Shown piece after piece: positions 8,428 to 16,910 of a stretch of 41,669 nt of DNA. The notes under the pieces were generated by a model, which saw nothing but the letters and a program-made list of their open reading frames with translations, did no database searches and had not been told where the DNA came from. This DNA is from Brevibacterium sp. p3-SID960. GTDB taxonomy: Bacteria; Actinomycetota; Actinomycetes; Actinomycetales; Brevibacteriaceae. Where the stretch lies: NCBI RefSeq assembly GCF_025144725.1, contig NZ_JALXKS010000029.1, positions 1-41,669 of the forward strand, given 5' to 3'. A program made the position numbers and the translations under genes. How positions within the stretch are numbered: position 1 is the first letter of the stretch; every line of letters starts with the position of its first letter.

Positions 8428-8560
8428 TCACACGATGCACAACTCGTTGCCTTCGGACTCGTGCATGAGCAGCCAGTGGCCCGCCGGTTCGTGGAACTTG
8501 CCGACACAGGCCGGCGGCTGTTCTTTCAGAAGATGCCCGAGGTCTGTGCGGCTGACCCCG
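8428..8560 (-). pseudogene. relic of a VOC (glyoxalase-fold) protein, C-terminal end
   Basis: In the gap between the acyltransferase and the HerA-like gene a frame reading LLKEQPPACVGKFHEPAGH, then WLLMHESEGNELCIV and a stop at 8428 matches the final strand of vicinal-oxygen-chelate proteins, where W..M.DPEGNE(F/L)C(V/I)V is typical. No N-terminal part is present: upstream lies the end of the HerA-like gene in another frame. It looks like the tail of a gene whose body was deleted. Confidence 0.6.
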
Positions 8561-8571
8561 GCTGGTGCGCC

Positions 8572-10191
8572 TCAGCGCCGACGGCGCCGGCCGGTGCCGA
8601 AGATCCCGCAGGCGATCTCGCGGGCAGCGGTGCGGGTGAACTGCCGGAACTCGCGGGAATTCACCACCTGCTCGAGCATCGTCCGATCCTGTCTGCCGGG
8701 CGTCGTCGGCCGGCTGCGGCTGGTTCTGCCCGCCCCTGCGGTGCCCGCCAGCGGGATCCGAGCCTCACCGTGTTCGGCATCCGGCCCGCTGCCTGGCGCC
8801 GGCTCCGGGCCCGAGGTGCCCTCCGCCTCGGCGGCGGCAGCACCGGCTTCCAGGCGCTGGGTGAGGATCTCGCGGGCCGATTCCCGGTCGATGCGCTCAC
8901 CGTAGGTCGCCTGCTGGACAGAATCGGCGACGAGCTGCTCCATCAGGGCCGGGTCGCTGGGACCCATCTTCGAGCGCGGGGCGAAGATCTTCGTCGCAGC
9001 GACCGGGGTCGGTGCCCCATCGGGATCCATGACGGTCACGATCGCCTCGCCGGTGCCCAGCGTGGTGAGCAGCTCACCGAGGTCGACATCAGTCGTCGGG
9101 AAGGTCGACACCGTCTCCTTGAGCGCTTTGGCCTCCTTGGGAGTGTGGGCGCGCAGCTGATGCTGGATGCGCGAGCCGAGCTGGGCGAGCACCGCCTCGG
9201 GAACGTCGGTGGGCTGCTGGGTGACGAAGAAGACGCCCACACCCTTCGAGCGGATGAGACGCACCGTCTGGGCGACCGAGTCGAGGAACGCCTTCGACGC
9301 GTTGGCGAACAGCAGGTGGGCTTCGTCGAAGAAGAACACGAGTTTCGGCTTCTCGGCGTCGCCGACCTCGGGCAGGGTCTCGAACAGTTCGGCGAGCAGC
9401 CACATGAGGAAGGTCGAGAACAGGGCCGGGCGGTTCTGCACGGCCAGCAGCTCGAGCATCGAGATCGTGCCGGCAGCCCCTTGGGTGCGCAGCAGATCGG
9501 AGATGTCGTATTCGGGTTCGCCGAAGAACGCGTCGGCACCCTGGATCTCCAGGTTCGCGATCGCGCGCAGGATCACCCCAGCCGAGGCGGTGGAGACTCC
9601 GCCGATGTCCTTCAGGTCCGCCTTGCCCTCCGGGGAGGTGAGGAAGGACAGCACCGCCTTGAGGTCGGAGAGGTCGAGCAGCGCCAGGCCTGCGGAATCG
9701 GCGTAGTGGAAGATGAGGCCGAGGACGGACTCCTGGGTGTCGTTGAGGCCCAGGACTTTCGACAGCAGGAGTGGTCCGAAGGAGCTGACGCTCGCACGCA
9801 TCGGGATGCCGGTGCCCTCTCCGCCAAGGGAGTAGAAGGTCACCGGGGAGGCTTCGGGCTGCCAGTCCTGGCCGTTGGCTTGGGTGCGGGCGGTGAGCTT
9901 CTCGGACGGCTCACCGGGGCTCGCCATGCCGGACAGGTCGCCTTTGAGGTCGGCTGCGAAGACCGGAACGCCGGCTGCCGAGAGTGCCTCGGCGAGCACC
10001 TGCAGGGTGATGGTCTTGCCGGTGCCTGTGGCACCGGCGATGAGTCCGTGGCGGTTGAACATCGCCAGCGGGATGCGCACGCGCACATCAGGGGCGGGGG
10101 TGTCGCCGTCAAGGGCGGAGCCGAGGTCGATGGCGGGTTCGTCGAAGGTGTAACCGGCGCGGATCGTCTCAAGGGCCTGCGTGTCGCTCAT
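8572..10191 (-). CDS. HerA/DUF853-family ATPase
   Basis: 539 residues. Helicase-HerA-like P-loop ATPases of the DUF853 group are thought to translocate on DNA, but the cellular role of this group is not settled. Walker A is GATGTGKT at residues 53-60, Walker B is KLVFFFDEAHLLF, and sensor-like segments VGVFFVTQQPTDVP and QLGSRIQHQLRAHTPKE follow, as in the family. The C-terminal 90 residues are low-complexity and end in five arginines. The ATG at 10191 was chosen over a TTG at 10203. It is transcribed away from the toxin-antitoxin pair, and the 170-bp gap holds both control regions. Confidence 0.9.
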   Translation of the reverse strand: MSDTQALETIRAGYTFDEPAIDLGSALDGDTPAPDVRVRIPLAMFNRHGLIAGATGTGKTITLQVLAEALSAAGVPVFAADLKGDLSGMASPGEPSEKLTARTQANGQDWQPEASPVTFYSLGGEGTGIPMRASVSSFGPLLLSKVLGLNDTQESVLGLIFHYADSAGLALLDLSDLKAVLSFLTSPEGKADLKDIGGVSTASAGVILRAIANLEIQGADAFFGEPEYDISDLLRTQGAAGTISMLELLAVQNRPALFSTFLMWLLAELFETLPEVGDAEKPKLVFFFDEAHLLFANASKAFLDSVAQTVRLIRSKGVGVFFVTQQPTDVPEAVLAQLGSRIQHQLRAHTPKEAKALKETVSTFPTTDVDLGELLTTLGTGEAIVTVMDPDGAPTPVAATKIFAPRSKMGPSDPALMEQLVADSVQQATYGERIDRESAREILTQRLEAGAAAAEAEGTSGPEPAPGSGPDAEHGEARIPLAGTAGAGRTSRSRPTTPGRQDRTMLEQVVNSREFRQFTRTAAREIACGIFGTGRRRRR

Positions 10192-10342
10192 GAGGTCATT
10201 CAAGCACAGCAGGCGCGCGCAGCAGCGGCGATCGCTTCAGGGGCCGGTAGGAGCACACCATGCGGTTCTCTCTGCGTGGGCCGGGAGTCTGCGTTGGCTC
10301 TGGTTCTTGCCTGGTTGACTCTGGTTCTCAGCTGCAGACAGG

Positions 10343-10362
10343 TGATATCATGAGTGATATCA
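10343..10362. promoter_or_regulatory. FitAB operator: two TGATATCA palindromes
   Basis: Two perfect 8-bp palindromes TGATATCA at 10343-10350 and 10355-10362, spaced 12 bp start to start and ending 4 bp before the GGAGG ribosome binding site of the antitoxin gene. Paired short palindromes just before the antitoxin start are the usual binding sites of dimeric ribbon-helix-helix antitoxins, so this is probably where FitA (with FitB) represses its own operon. Upstream, two 10-bp direct repeats CTCTGGTTCT lie at 10298 and 10319, and a TTGACT at 10315 may be a -35 element. Confidence 0.7.
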
Positions 10363-10376
10363 AACGGAGGTGATGC

Positions 10377-10613
10377 GTGATGGCTGCGATAGTGGTGCGA
10401 GGACTCGAGGAATCGGTCAAATCCGCCCTGGCTGCGCGGGCGCGGAAGCACGGGCGCTCCATGGAAGCTGAAGTGCGCGAGATTCTGACGCAGGCGGCCA
10501 GCAGACCGAATATCGGAATGGCACTGATGCAGGCCGCTCGGGAAGCTGGAGGCGTTGATGAGCTTCCCGTTCCCAGCAGGGACGAGCGCGCACGCTCGGT
10601 GGACTTCGCGTGA
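10377..10613 (+). CDS. FitA/VapB-type ribbon-helix-helix antitoxin
   Basis: 78 residues from GTG at 10377 (or 77 from the adjacent ATG at 10380); GGAGG at 10366-10370 serves either. Residues 3-45 form an Arc/MetJ ribbon-helix-helix domain: strand AAIVVRGL, helix EESVKSALAARARKHG, then RSMEAEVREILTQA, the form typical of FitA-like antitoxins. The C-terminal part, DELPVPSRDERARSVDFA, should thread into and inhibit the toxin. It overlaps the toxin gene by GTGA and is predicted to autorepress through the palindromes upstream. Confidence 0.93.
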   Translation: MMAAIVVRGLEESVKSALAARARKHGRSMEAEVREILTQAASRPNIGMALMQAAREAGGVDELPVPSRDERARSVDFA

Positions 10614-11029
10614 TCGTCTTAGACACGAACGTCATCTCGGAGCTGTTCCGTCCGCTGCCGAACCCGCGTGTGGTGGCGTGGCTCGAATCGCTGTCTGGTG
10701 AGGTTGCGATCACTGCGATCACGGCTGCCGAGCTGTTGGTCGGTGTTCGCCGTCTGCCCGGCGGCAGACGTCAGACGCAGCTTGCACAGAGTGTCGAAGC
10801 TGTCCTGGACCAATACCGGCGGCTCAATGCTGTGCTGCCCTTCGACGTCGCCGCTGCATCTCATTACGCAGAGCTCGTCGCCAATCGTAAAGCTTCGGGA
10901 TCTCCCATCAGCATGGCTGACGCGGAGATCGCGGCGATCTGCCGCACTCATCTCGCAACGTGCGCAACGCGCGACGTCAAGGACTTCCAGGGAACTGGTG
11001 TCTCCACGATCAATCCGTGGGAAGCCTGA
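10610..11029 (+). CDS. FitB/VapC-type PIN-domain toxin
   Basis: 139 residues, GTG start overlapping the antitoxin stop. PIN-domain ribonuclease; toxins of this group cleave RNA, often tRNA, when the antitoxin is degraded. The acidic metal-binding residues are in place: D5 in VLDTNVISELFRP, the Glu in ITAAELLVGVRRLP, the Asp in PISMADAEIAAICRTH, and the final Asp in ATRDVKDFQGTGV. The length equals that of FitB. The module appears intact and so possibly active. Confidence 0.93.
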   Translation: MIVLDTNVISELFRPLPNPRVVAWLESLSGEVAITAITAAELLVGVRRLPGGRRQTQLAQSVEAVLDQYRRLNAVLPFDVAAASHYAELVANRKASGSPISMADAEIAAICRTHLATCATRDVKDFQGTGVSTINPWEA

Positions 11030-11197
11030 ACAGCTCTCTCAGTCGGCGGTGGAAGGCTCGGCGGCCGTCGTGCCGGATGGGTGCGACGAGATCAGTCTGT
11101 CCGGCAGGCTGTCGAGCACTGGGGCATCATGGAGGCAGTCTGAGGGCACATGTGCGCCCGTCGACGATGACGATCAGGCTGGCGAGGAGACTGTTCT

Positions 11198-12197
11198 GTG
11201 GAGACTGGGACACATGCCCGAGAAGCGGGCAGCATCAGGTCGCCAAGGCGCGTCCTCGTGCTCCTGAATCCTCTGGCCGCTGACCGGCACCCCGGGTGTG
11301 CGACCGCGCTCGCCGCAGCTGCGGCGGACCTTGAGCTGTTCGTGCCGACCGGTGCTGACGCCCAGCTCCAGTTCAATGCCGCGGCCGAGGCGGTTGAGGC
11401 CGGTGTCGATGCGGTGGTCGTTTGCGGCGGTGACGGCACAGTGGCCGCCGGTTTCGCCCTGACTGCTGGCACCGGCATCCCGCTGGGCATCGTGCCGGCA
11501 GGCACCGGCAATGATTTCGCCCGCGCCGCCTGGATCGAACGCGGCGACCCGGTCGGCAGCCTGTCCCCGGCTGCTCGATGGGCTGCGGGACGGTGCGCTG
11601 CGGGACGGTGCGCTGCGCAGCTGCACGGTAGATGCGCTGCACATGACGGTCACGACTCCGGACTCAGGCCAGTCGCACGTATGGGTAGCGAACTCCGCTA
11701 ACGTCGGCTTCGACGCGCTCGTCAACGCACGCGCCAACACCTACCGCCGGCTGCCTGTCACCGGACGCTACCTCGTGGCGCTCCTGCGCGAACTCCCAGC
11801 ATTCCGCCCGGCACGATTCCGCATCTCGCGCGACGACCAGCCGCCTCAGAATCTGACGGCCACGCTCATCTGCGTGCAGAACGGGCCCTGGATCGGCGGC
11901 GGCATCCCACTGGCCCCCGCAGCCGACCCCAGGTCCGGGACCGCCGTCATGAGCACAGTCGACAGGATTCCCCGCCTCGTGCTGGCAGGCCTCTTCCCGC
12001 TCATCTATCTGCGCGCCCACCGACTGTTGGCACCGCTACGGCAGCATCGGGTCGAACGCGTCCGGGTCACAGTCCCCAGCGGCGTGCCGGTCTACACAGA
12101 CGGCGAGGAGATCCTCCCCAGCAGCCACGACGGGGCCGAAGTGGAGATCGCTGTCATGCCCCGGGCTGTCCGCCTCATCCAGGGTCTGCCCGACTGA
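11198..12197 (+). pseudogene. diacylglycerol kinase family lipid kinase, frameshifted
   Basis: Two frames together make one DgkB/YegS-type kinase of about 330 codons. The first begins at GTG 11198 (GAGGAGA 7 nt before it) and carries VLVLLNPLA, the nucleotide motif VVCGGDGTVAAG and GIVPAGTGNDFARAAW. The second carries VWVANSANVGFDALVNARAN, the CVQNGPWIGGGIPLAPAADP region and the C-terminal VYTDGEEI strand. The switch falls at about 11565, where TCCCC would restore the frame if it had one C less. A 15-bp tandem duplication (11583-11612) lies 15 bp further on. Either the gene is broken, or a sequencing error or slippage site is present. If intact it would phosphorylate a lipid at the membrane. 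Confidence 0.85.
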
Positions 12198-12225
12198 CAG
12201 CCTCCGTGTGGGGCATCATGGATGT

Positions 12226-12579
12226 ATGAGTGAGATCACCATTGCACGCATCTATGACGACAACGCAGGTGGCTATCGCGTGCTGCTCGACCGGCTCTGG
12301 CCGCGCGGCATCAGCAAGGAGGACGCGGATCTGGATCGGTGGGCCAAGGACGTTGCCCCGAGTGATGATCTGCGCACGTGGTTCCACAACGGCGGAGACT
12401 ACAGCGAATTCGCAAAGCGCTACCGCGCCGAGCTCAAGGACAACGAGGCATTCGACGACTTCGCCGCCACGCTGGCCGAGCAGAAGAACATCGTGCTGCT
12501 GACCGCGTCGAAGGACCCCGAGCAAAGCCACCTGAGCGTGATGAAGAAGATCCTCTCCTCACGCGGCACGAAGAGCTGA
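12226..12579 (+). CDS. DUF488 family protein
   Basis: 117 residues from the ATG at 12226. The motifs ITIARIYDD, YRVLLDRLWPRGISKEDADLDRWAKDVAPS, LRTWFHNG and NIVLLTASKDPEQSHLSVMKKIL are those of the DUF488/YeaO group. The family is uncharacterised. The segment LLTASKDPEQSH sits where a nucleotide- or metal-binding loop is proposed in relatives; I see no catalytic proof. No clear ribosome binding site is visible. Confidence 0.88.
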   Translation: MSEITIARIYDDNAGGYRVLLDRLWPRGISKEDADLDRWAKDVAPSDDLRTWFHNGGDYSEFAKRYRAELKDNEAFDDFAATLAEQKNIVLLTASKDPEQSHLSVMKKILSSRGTKS

Positions 12580-12600
12580 GCTGCGGCTGCATCGCCGCAG
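12580..12600. terminator. candidate bidirectional terminator
   Basis: An 8-bp stem GCTGCGGC / GCCGCAGC with a 6-nt loop starts one base after the DUF488 stop, and a second GC-rich hairpin follows by 12622. The converging PIG-L gene ends at 12640. No T-run follows, so the call rests on position and stem only. Confidence 0.4.
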
Positions 12601-12639
12601 CCGGCCGTCAGACAGCCGGCAGTCGGGGCAGCACGCAGT

Positions 12640-14064
12640 TCAGGCGAAGAACTCCTGGCTCGCCACGCTCGGGGCATCGGGGCCGATGACGTCGATGAGC
12701 ACATCAGCATCCCGGTAGGAGGCGTGCCGGGTCCACCCGTCGATGCCGGCCAGTGCCGCATGGGCGCTTTCAGCGCTGCGGAAGCCACCAGGGACCGGGT
12801 GCCGCCAGTGCGCGGCGAGCACCACCCCGCCCGGGCGCAGGCTCGCCGCCGCCGAGGCGAGGAATCCGTGGAATGACGCGTCGCTGAGGTAGTAGGCCAG
12901 TTCGCTGATCACGATGAGGTCGAAGCTGCCGGCAGGCCAGTCCTCGATCCCGGCACAGCGCACCGCGACCGAGGCGCCGGTCCCGCTGGCAGCCAGTCGC
13001 TGACGGGTGGCGTCGACGGCAGCGGGCACGACATCAGCGCAGATGAGCTCCTCACAGCGGCCAGCGAGCTGCTCGCTCAGCATCCCGATCGAGCAGCCGG
13101 GCTCGAAGACCCGGTCGAATCGCGGCTTCGGCAGCATCGCCATGATGAGCGCAGCGCGTCTGCGCTCGTACCACCGCTGGCCGACCGACCACGGGTCGTC
13201 GGCGTGCCGGTAGAGGTCATCGAAGCCGGCCGCTGGATGGACGAAGAGCACCTGCCTGTCCCGGCACATCCGCTCACGCACCCTCGCCGGCAGCACCACC
13301 GCCTCGGGCCCGGCGGCCGGATCCCGGTCGACCGCGACCCCGCAGTCGAGGCTGACCTGGGAGCGGAAGCAGGCGAGCGCGCCCGGCAGCACCGCGCGCA
13401 TCCGCTCCGGCACATCGAGGCGCACCGCGGCGGCCGCGAGGTCATCGGGCAGGGCCGTCGGCGGTGTGTGCTGCCACAGCCACACCGGATACTCGACGAC
13501 CGGGCAGGTCGGCCGCGTCGCGGCGGCGGCGAAGGCGGCCCGGCCGGTCGCGTCGTGATCGGTGTGGCCGTCGGTGCGCAGGGGAGCGGCGATCCACGTG
13601 CCGGTCGGCAGCTCATCGAGCAGCTCAGCCAGCCGGCCGGCCAGCATCTCCTCATGATCGGCGACCGCGCCATCGGGGATCGACAGGCGGGTGACCGGCG
13701 GGACGGGGCGGCCGGCGGCAGCGGCGATCACCTGCAGGGCCGCGGCGGTCTCGCTCCGGCGCACGGCGGCGAGCTCGGCCGGGTCGATGGCCTCCGGCGG
13801 GTGCGAACCCTCACCGTCGGTGACCGCGACCAGGCGGACCGGGATCCCGGCCTCAAGGGCTGCGGCGAGCAGCCCGCCGGCGCCGGCGATCTCGTCATCG
13901 GGGTGCGGGGCGACGATGAGCAGCCCCGGCAGCGCCTCGGCTCCCGGCCAGGCGGGCAGGGCGGCGGCGAACGCGTCGAGGTCCGTGCCCGAGACGGCAG
14001 GCACCTGGGCGCCGGAGAACGTGCGCTCGCCGTTGGGCTCGGCTGCGGGATCAGGCTCAGTCAT
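12640..14064 (-). CDS. PIG-L deacetylase fused to SAM methyltransferase
   Basis: 474 residues. Residues about 45-250 are a PIG-L/LmbE zinc deacetylase: IVAPHPDDE with H54, D56, D57 and E58, and TDGHTDHD further on, supply the metal ligands. Such enzymes remove acetyl from N-acetylglucosamine in glycolipids, mycothiol and antibiotics. Residues about 290-474 are a class I methyltransferase of the NodS-like type: FDRVFEPGCSIGMLSEQL for SAM binding, ICADVVPAAVDATR, and VISELAYYLS. A single chain that deacetylates an amino sugar and then methylates (perhaps the exposed amine, as NodS does) is a reasonable inference. The start overlaps the acyl-CoA dehydrogenase gene by 8 bp. Third gene of a coupled operon. 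Confidence 0.93.
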   Translation of the reverse strand: MTEPDPAAEPNGERTFSGAQVPAVSGTDLDAFAAALPAWPGAEALPGLLIVAPHPDDEIAGAGGLLAAALEAGIPVRLVAVTDGEGSHPPEAIDPAELAAVRRSETAAALQVIAAAAGRPVPPVTRLSIPDGAVADHEEMLAGRLAELLDELPTGTWIAAPLRTDGHTDHDATGRAAFAAAATRPTCPVVEYPVWLWQHTPPTALPDDLAAAAVRLDVPERMRAVLPGALACFRSQVSLDCGVAVDRDPAAGPEAVVLPARVRERMCRDRQVLFVHPAAGFDDLYRHADDPWSVGQRWYERRRAALIMAMLPKPRFDRVFEPGCSIGMLSEQLAGRCEELICADVVPAAVDATRQRLAASGTGASVAVRCAGIEDWPAGSFDLIVISELAYYLSDASFHGFLASAAASLRPGGVVLAAHWRHPVPGGFRSAESAHAALAGIDGWTRHASYRDADVLIDVIGPDAPSVASQEFFA

Positions 14065-15073
14065 GCGCTGGAGTGTGGGCTGGGGTGAGCCCGATGAGCC
14101 GATCCCAGACTGCGGCCGGATCTGCGGCGACGGAGTGTTCGGCGACCTGGTCGGCGATCGCGGCCTCATCGGCTTCGGCGTGGGTCTGGCGGATATAGAC
14201 GCTGAGGTCGGCCACGAGCTGCGCGTGCTCGCCGTCGCCGCACAGCGGCCCGGCGCCCAGTGCCCGGCCGACGCGTTCGATGACATCGGCTGCCATCCGG
14301 TCGATGCGGGTGCGCACCGCCAGCGCGCGAGCCATCATGAGGCCCGAGGAGTTGTCGGGGTCGGCGTCGATGAACGCGGCAGTCGACTCCAGCAGCGCCC
14401 AGCCAGCGGCAAGCTCGGTGGCCACCGCACCGGCCTGCGCGGCGATGAGCGGGGAGACGCCATCGCGCAGCGCCTTGGCCAGCAGCGGTTCGGCCACGGC
14501 GCGGGCGCCACCGAACCAGCAGGCAGCGACCCCGGCGCCGCCGTGCCAGAAGCCGGGCCGATCGAGATAGTCGCGGTGGCTGCCGAGCCGGCGGGCCGGC
14601 ACCGTGTCGAACGCGACCCAGCCGGAGTCGCTGGCGGCCATTCCGACCGCCGGCCACGTGTCCGGCACCGCGCGCACACCGGCCTGGCGCAGGTCGACGG
14701 CGAAGAACCCCACCTGCCCGGTTTCCTCCCGGGCGGTCACGAGCGCGTGGGTGCACATGCCGGCCCCTGAGCACCACGGTTTGGTGCCGGTCAGCGACCA
14801 GGCACCGGCCGCCTCGGCGGCGGTGAGCTGCGGCTGCGGCGGCTCAGCCGCCCAGACGCCCCAATGGGTGCCCGGTTCGACGAGGTCGGGTGCGCCGAGG
14901 TCGGTGGTGATCGCCTGGGCATCGGCGTGGGCTTCGATGAAGCGGGCGGTGACGAGGTCCGCGCGGGCGAGGCGCGCCAGCGTGGCGAACCGGGTGAGGG
15001 TGTCTCCTTTCGCGGGGTGGGGGAGTGCGTGGCCGGTGAGCTGCGCGGCAAGCCGGCCGCGGGTCTCGGTCAT
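14057..15073 (-). CDS. acyl-CoA dehydrogenase family protein
   Basis: 338 residues, shorter than the usual 380. FAD-dependent fold: HWGVWAAEPP, LTGTKPWCSGAGMCTHALV (the central beta-domain motif), SDSGWVAFDTVPA, and a C-terminal four-helix part with SGLMMARALAVRTRIDRMAADVIERVGRALGAGPLC. The catalytic glutamate of true acyl-CoA dehydrogenases is not evident. Setting between a glycosyltransferase and a PIG-L/methyltransferase suggests oxidation of a sugar- or lipid-linked substrate rather than beta-oxidation; some relatives act as hydroxylases or N-oxidases. It overlaps the upstream gene by ATGA and the downstream gene by 8 bp. Confidence 0.9.
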   Translation of the reverse strand: MTETRGRLAAQLTGHALPHPAKGDTLTRFATLARLARADLVTARFIEAHADAQAITTDLGAPDLVEPGTHWGVWAAEPPQPQLTAAEAAGAWSLTGTKPWCSGAGMCTHALVTAREETGQVGFFAVDLRQAGVRAVPDTWPAVGMAASDSGWVAFDTVPARRLGSHRDYLDRPGFWHGGAGVAACWFGGARAVAEPLLAKALRDGVSPLIAAQAGAVATELAAGWALLESTAAFIDADPDNSSGLMMARALAVRTRIDRMAADVIERVGRALGAGPLCGDGEHAQLVADLSVYIRQTHAEADEAAIADQVAEHSVAADPAAVWDRLIGLTPAHTPAHD

Positions 15074-15756
15074 GAGATGAGCTCCTTGAGATCGTCGGAC
15101 AGGCCGCCCGGCGAGCGGCCGTGGGTGCGGCGGGAGGTGGTGACGGGGATGTCGAGCGGCCAGCGCACATCGAGGCCGGCGGCTTGAGCGCGGGTGACGA
15201 GGTCGACGTCCTCATGCACGGCCAGTGCCGCGAATCCGCCGAGGGCATCATAGGCGCGCGGGTGGAAGGACAGGTTGGCGCCGTGGATGTGGCGGTGGCC
15301 GGCCGAGGTGATGCCGGCGGCGTAAAGCGCAGACCAGCGCGTGCCGAGCGCATCGGCACCGTGGGGCTGCGCTGGGGGTTCGAGGCAGACGGTGCCGGCG
15401 ATGAGCTCGGCGCCCTCAGCGCTGAGCTGAAGCAGGCGGCGGCACCAATCGGCGGGCACCGCGCTGTCGGCGTCGGTGGTCGCCAGCCAGGCGGCCTCCG
15501 GTGCGGTGGCGCGCAGGTGGGCGAACCCGGCGTGCCGGGCCGCACCCACCCGACCGAGACGGACCGGCAGCACGTCTGCGCCGTGGGCGCGGGCGGTGGC
15601 TTCGGTGGCATCGGTGCAGGAGTCGGCGACAACGAGGACGCCGAGCTGGCAGCCAGCTTCGGCCGCCGAGGTGTTGAGCGCGTCGAGCGCGCGGGGCAGG
15701 AGCGCTTCTTCGTTGTGGGCGGGGACGACGACGTGCAGCTGTGCGGAATCCGTCAC
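15070..15756 (-). CDS. family 2 glycosyltransferase
   Basis: 228 residues from the GTG at 15756, which follows GGAGGG by a normal spacing; an ATG at 15816 has no binding site. GT-A fold: LHVVVPAHNEEALLPRALDAL, VLVVADSCTDATEATARAHG, the DXD-type metal site TTDADSAVPADW, and HGANLSFHPRAYDALGGF with HEDVDLVTRA near the C-terminus, where the acceptor and catalytic base lie. No transmembrane helices, so it works in the cytoplasm on a soluble or peripheral acceptor. First gene of a three-gene operon; its stop and the next start overlap as ATGA. Confidence 0.92.
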   Translation of the reverse strand: MTDSAQLHVVVPAHNEEALLPRALDALNTSAAEAGCQLGVLVVADSCTDATEATARAHGADVLPVRLGRVGAARHAGFAHLRATAPEAAWLATTDADSAVPADWCRRLLQLSAEGAELIAGTVCLEPPAQPHGADALGTRWSALYAAGITSAGHRHIHGANLSFHPRAYDALGGFAALAVHEDVDLVTRAQAAGLDVRWPLDIPVTTSRRTHGRSPGGLSDDLKELIS

Positions 15757-15850
15757 CTGTCCATCCCTCCTGCCACTGTTCTCCCAGGAGCGGGCGGGCC
15801 ATTCCCAGGGAGTCAAGGAACCTTGTACTGTGATCCTACCTGCTCATTCT

Positions 15851-15898
15851 CATCACGGCACGGGTGCGACTGCGCATCACGGCACGGGTGCGACTGCG
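15851..15898. repeat. perfect 24-bp tandem repeat, two copies
   Basis: Unit begins CATCACGGCACG and ends GGTGCGACTGCG; copies at 15851-15874 and 15875-15898 are identical. It lies 30 bp before the WcbI-like start and about 95 bp before the divergent glycosyltransferase start, so it may be a paired regulator site or simply a slippage duplication. Confidence 0.85.
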
Positions 15899-15927
15899 GC
15901 GACGATGAGCTGACCTGAGGAGACACT

Positions 15928-16896
15928 ATGGGCAGACGACAGCACTACGCCGGGTTCTACGGACTCGCCCCAGCGCCGTGGGAAGGTGACCGGCCGAAGA
16001 CGATCGTGGTGGGCAACTGTCAGGCGGAATCGATGCGCATCCTGCTGGAATCCAGCGGCTGGCTCACCACCATGCGGATCCCGCCGATCTTCGAATGGAC
16101 TGCCGAGGACACCGCCCGGGCCCGGGAGCTCATCGAGGGCATCGATGTGCTCGTCATCCAGCCGGTGCACGCCGACTACCGCGGCTTGCCCTGCGGCACC
16201 GAGCAGCTCGAAGCCCTTTTGCGACCGCAGGCGGTGAGCGTGCGGATCCCCTCCCTGCGCTACAACGGCCTGCACCCATATCACGCGATTGTGCGCGATC
16301 CGCAGGATTCGAGCCTCGACCCGCCGGTGGTGCCGTACTCGGATCTGCGCACCATCATCGCCGCTGCCGCCGGCCGCGACCCTGCCGATGCGGCCGACTG
16401 GCTGGCCGGCGCACCGCCGCTGAGCCCGCAGGCGATCACAGCGGCTGCCGAGGAGTCGGTCTCCCAGCTGCGTCGCCGGCAGGCCGCCCACGACACCGTG
16501 GTGATGGATGATGTGCTCGCCGCCGCCCCGCACTGGCCGACGATCAACCATCCTGATACCGCGACGCTCATGACCCTGGCCCAGCGCACGCTCGACCGTG
16601 CAGCTGCGGCCACCGGAGCCGAGGCGGGGCTCACCGTGGTGCAACCGGGCCGGGAGCTGCTCGGCGGGCTGGAGGCGCCCGTGCGGATGGAGGCGGCAGC
16701 GGTGCTGGCCGCAGGGCTCCGCGAGGGCGCTCGGGAAGACGCGTGGCAGTCACGTGACTGGGATGCGCCGGTCAGCGAAGACCAGGTGGCTGCCGAGCAG
16801 GTGGCGTTCTGTCAGCGCCCCGGCTTCGTCGAGGCGGCACTTGCGCGCTGCCGAGAGCGCATCGAGATTCTCGGGCTTGACGCGCTGCTGCCCTGA
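15928..16896 (+). CDS. WcbI-like putative polysaccharide acetyltransferase
   Basis: 322 residues; GAGGAGA precedes the ATG. The N-terminal IVVGNCQAESMRILL is the hallmark of the WcbI family (GNCQ motif), known from a Burkholderia capsule locus and proposed to act as an acetyltransferase with a thioesterase-like fold. IDVLVIQPVHADYRGLP and VRIPSLRYNGLHPYH also fit; the latter resembles the conserved P-x3-F-x-G-x-H-P region. Residues 190-322 are helical and more variable. Divergent from the GT2 operon across a 170-bp gap; it may acylate the same glycan. Confidence 0.85.
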   Translation: MGRRQHYAGFYGLAPAPWEGDRPKTIVVGNCQAESMRILLESSGWLTTMRIPPIFEWTAEDTARARELIEGIDVLVIQPVHADYRGLPCGTEQLEALLRPQAVSVRIPSLRYNGLHPYHAIVRDPQDSSLDPPVVPYSDLRTIIAAAAGRDPADAADWLAGAPPLSPQAITAAAEESVSQLRRRQAAHDTVVMDDVLAAAPHWPTINHPDTATLMTLAQRTLDRAAAATGAEAGLTVVQPGRELLGGLEAPVRMEAAAVLAAGLREGAREDAWQSRDWDAPVSEDQVAAEQVAFCQRPGFVEAALARCRERIEILGLDALLP

Positions 16897-16910
16897 ACCG
16901 CGCCGGTTCA
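16894..16910. terminator. palindrome containing both converging stop codons
   Basis: TGAACCG-CGC-CGGTTCA: the first TGA is the stop of the WcbI-like gene and the complement of the last TCA is the stop of the MobA-like gene. A 7-bp stem with a 3-nt loop, read from both strands. It could serve as a compact two-way terminator; no T-run. Confidence 0.45.

Noticed and set aside
8461..10353. 630-residue plus-strand open frame
   Set aside because: Antisense shadow of the HerA-like ATPase gene; composition is Gly/Arg/Glu-rich without domains, and the minus-strand frame has Walker motifs.
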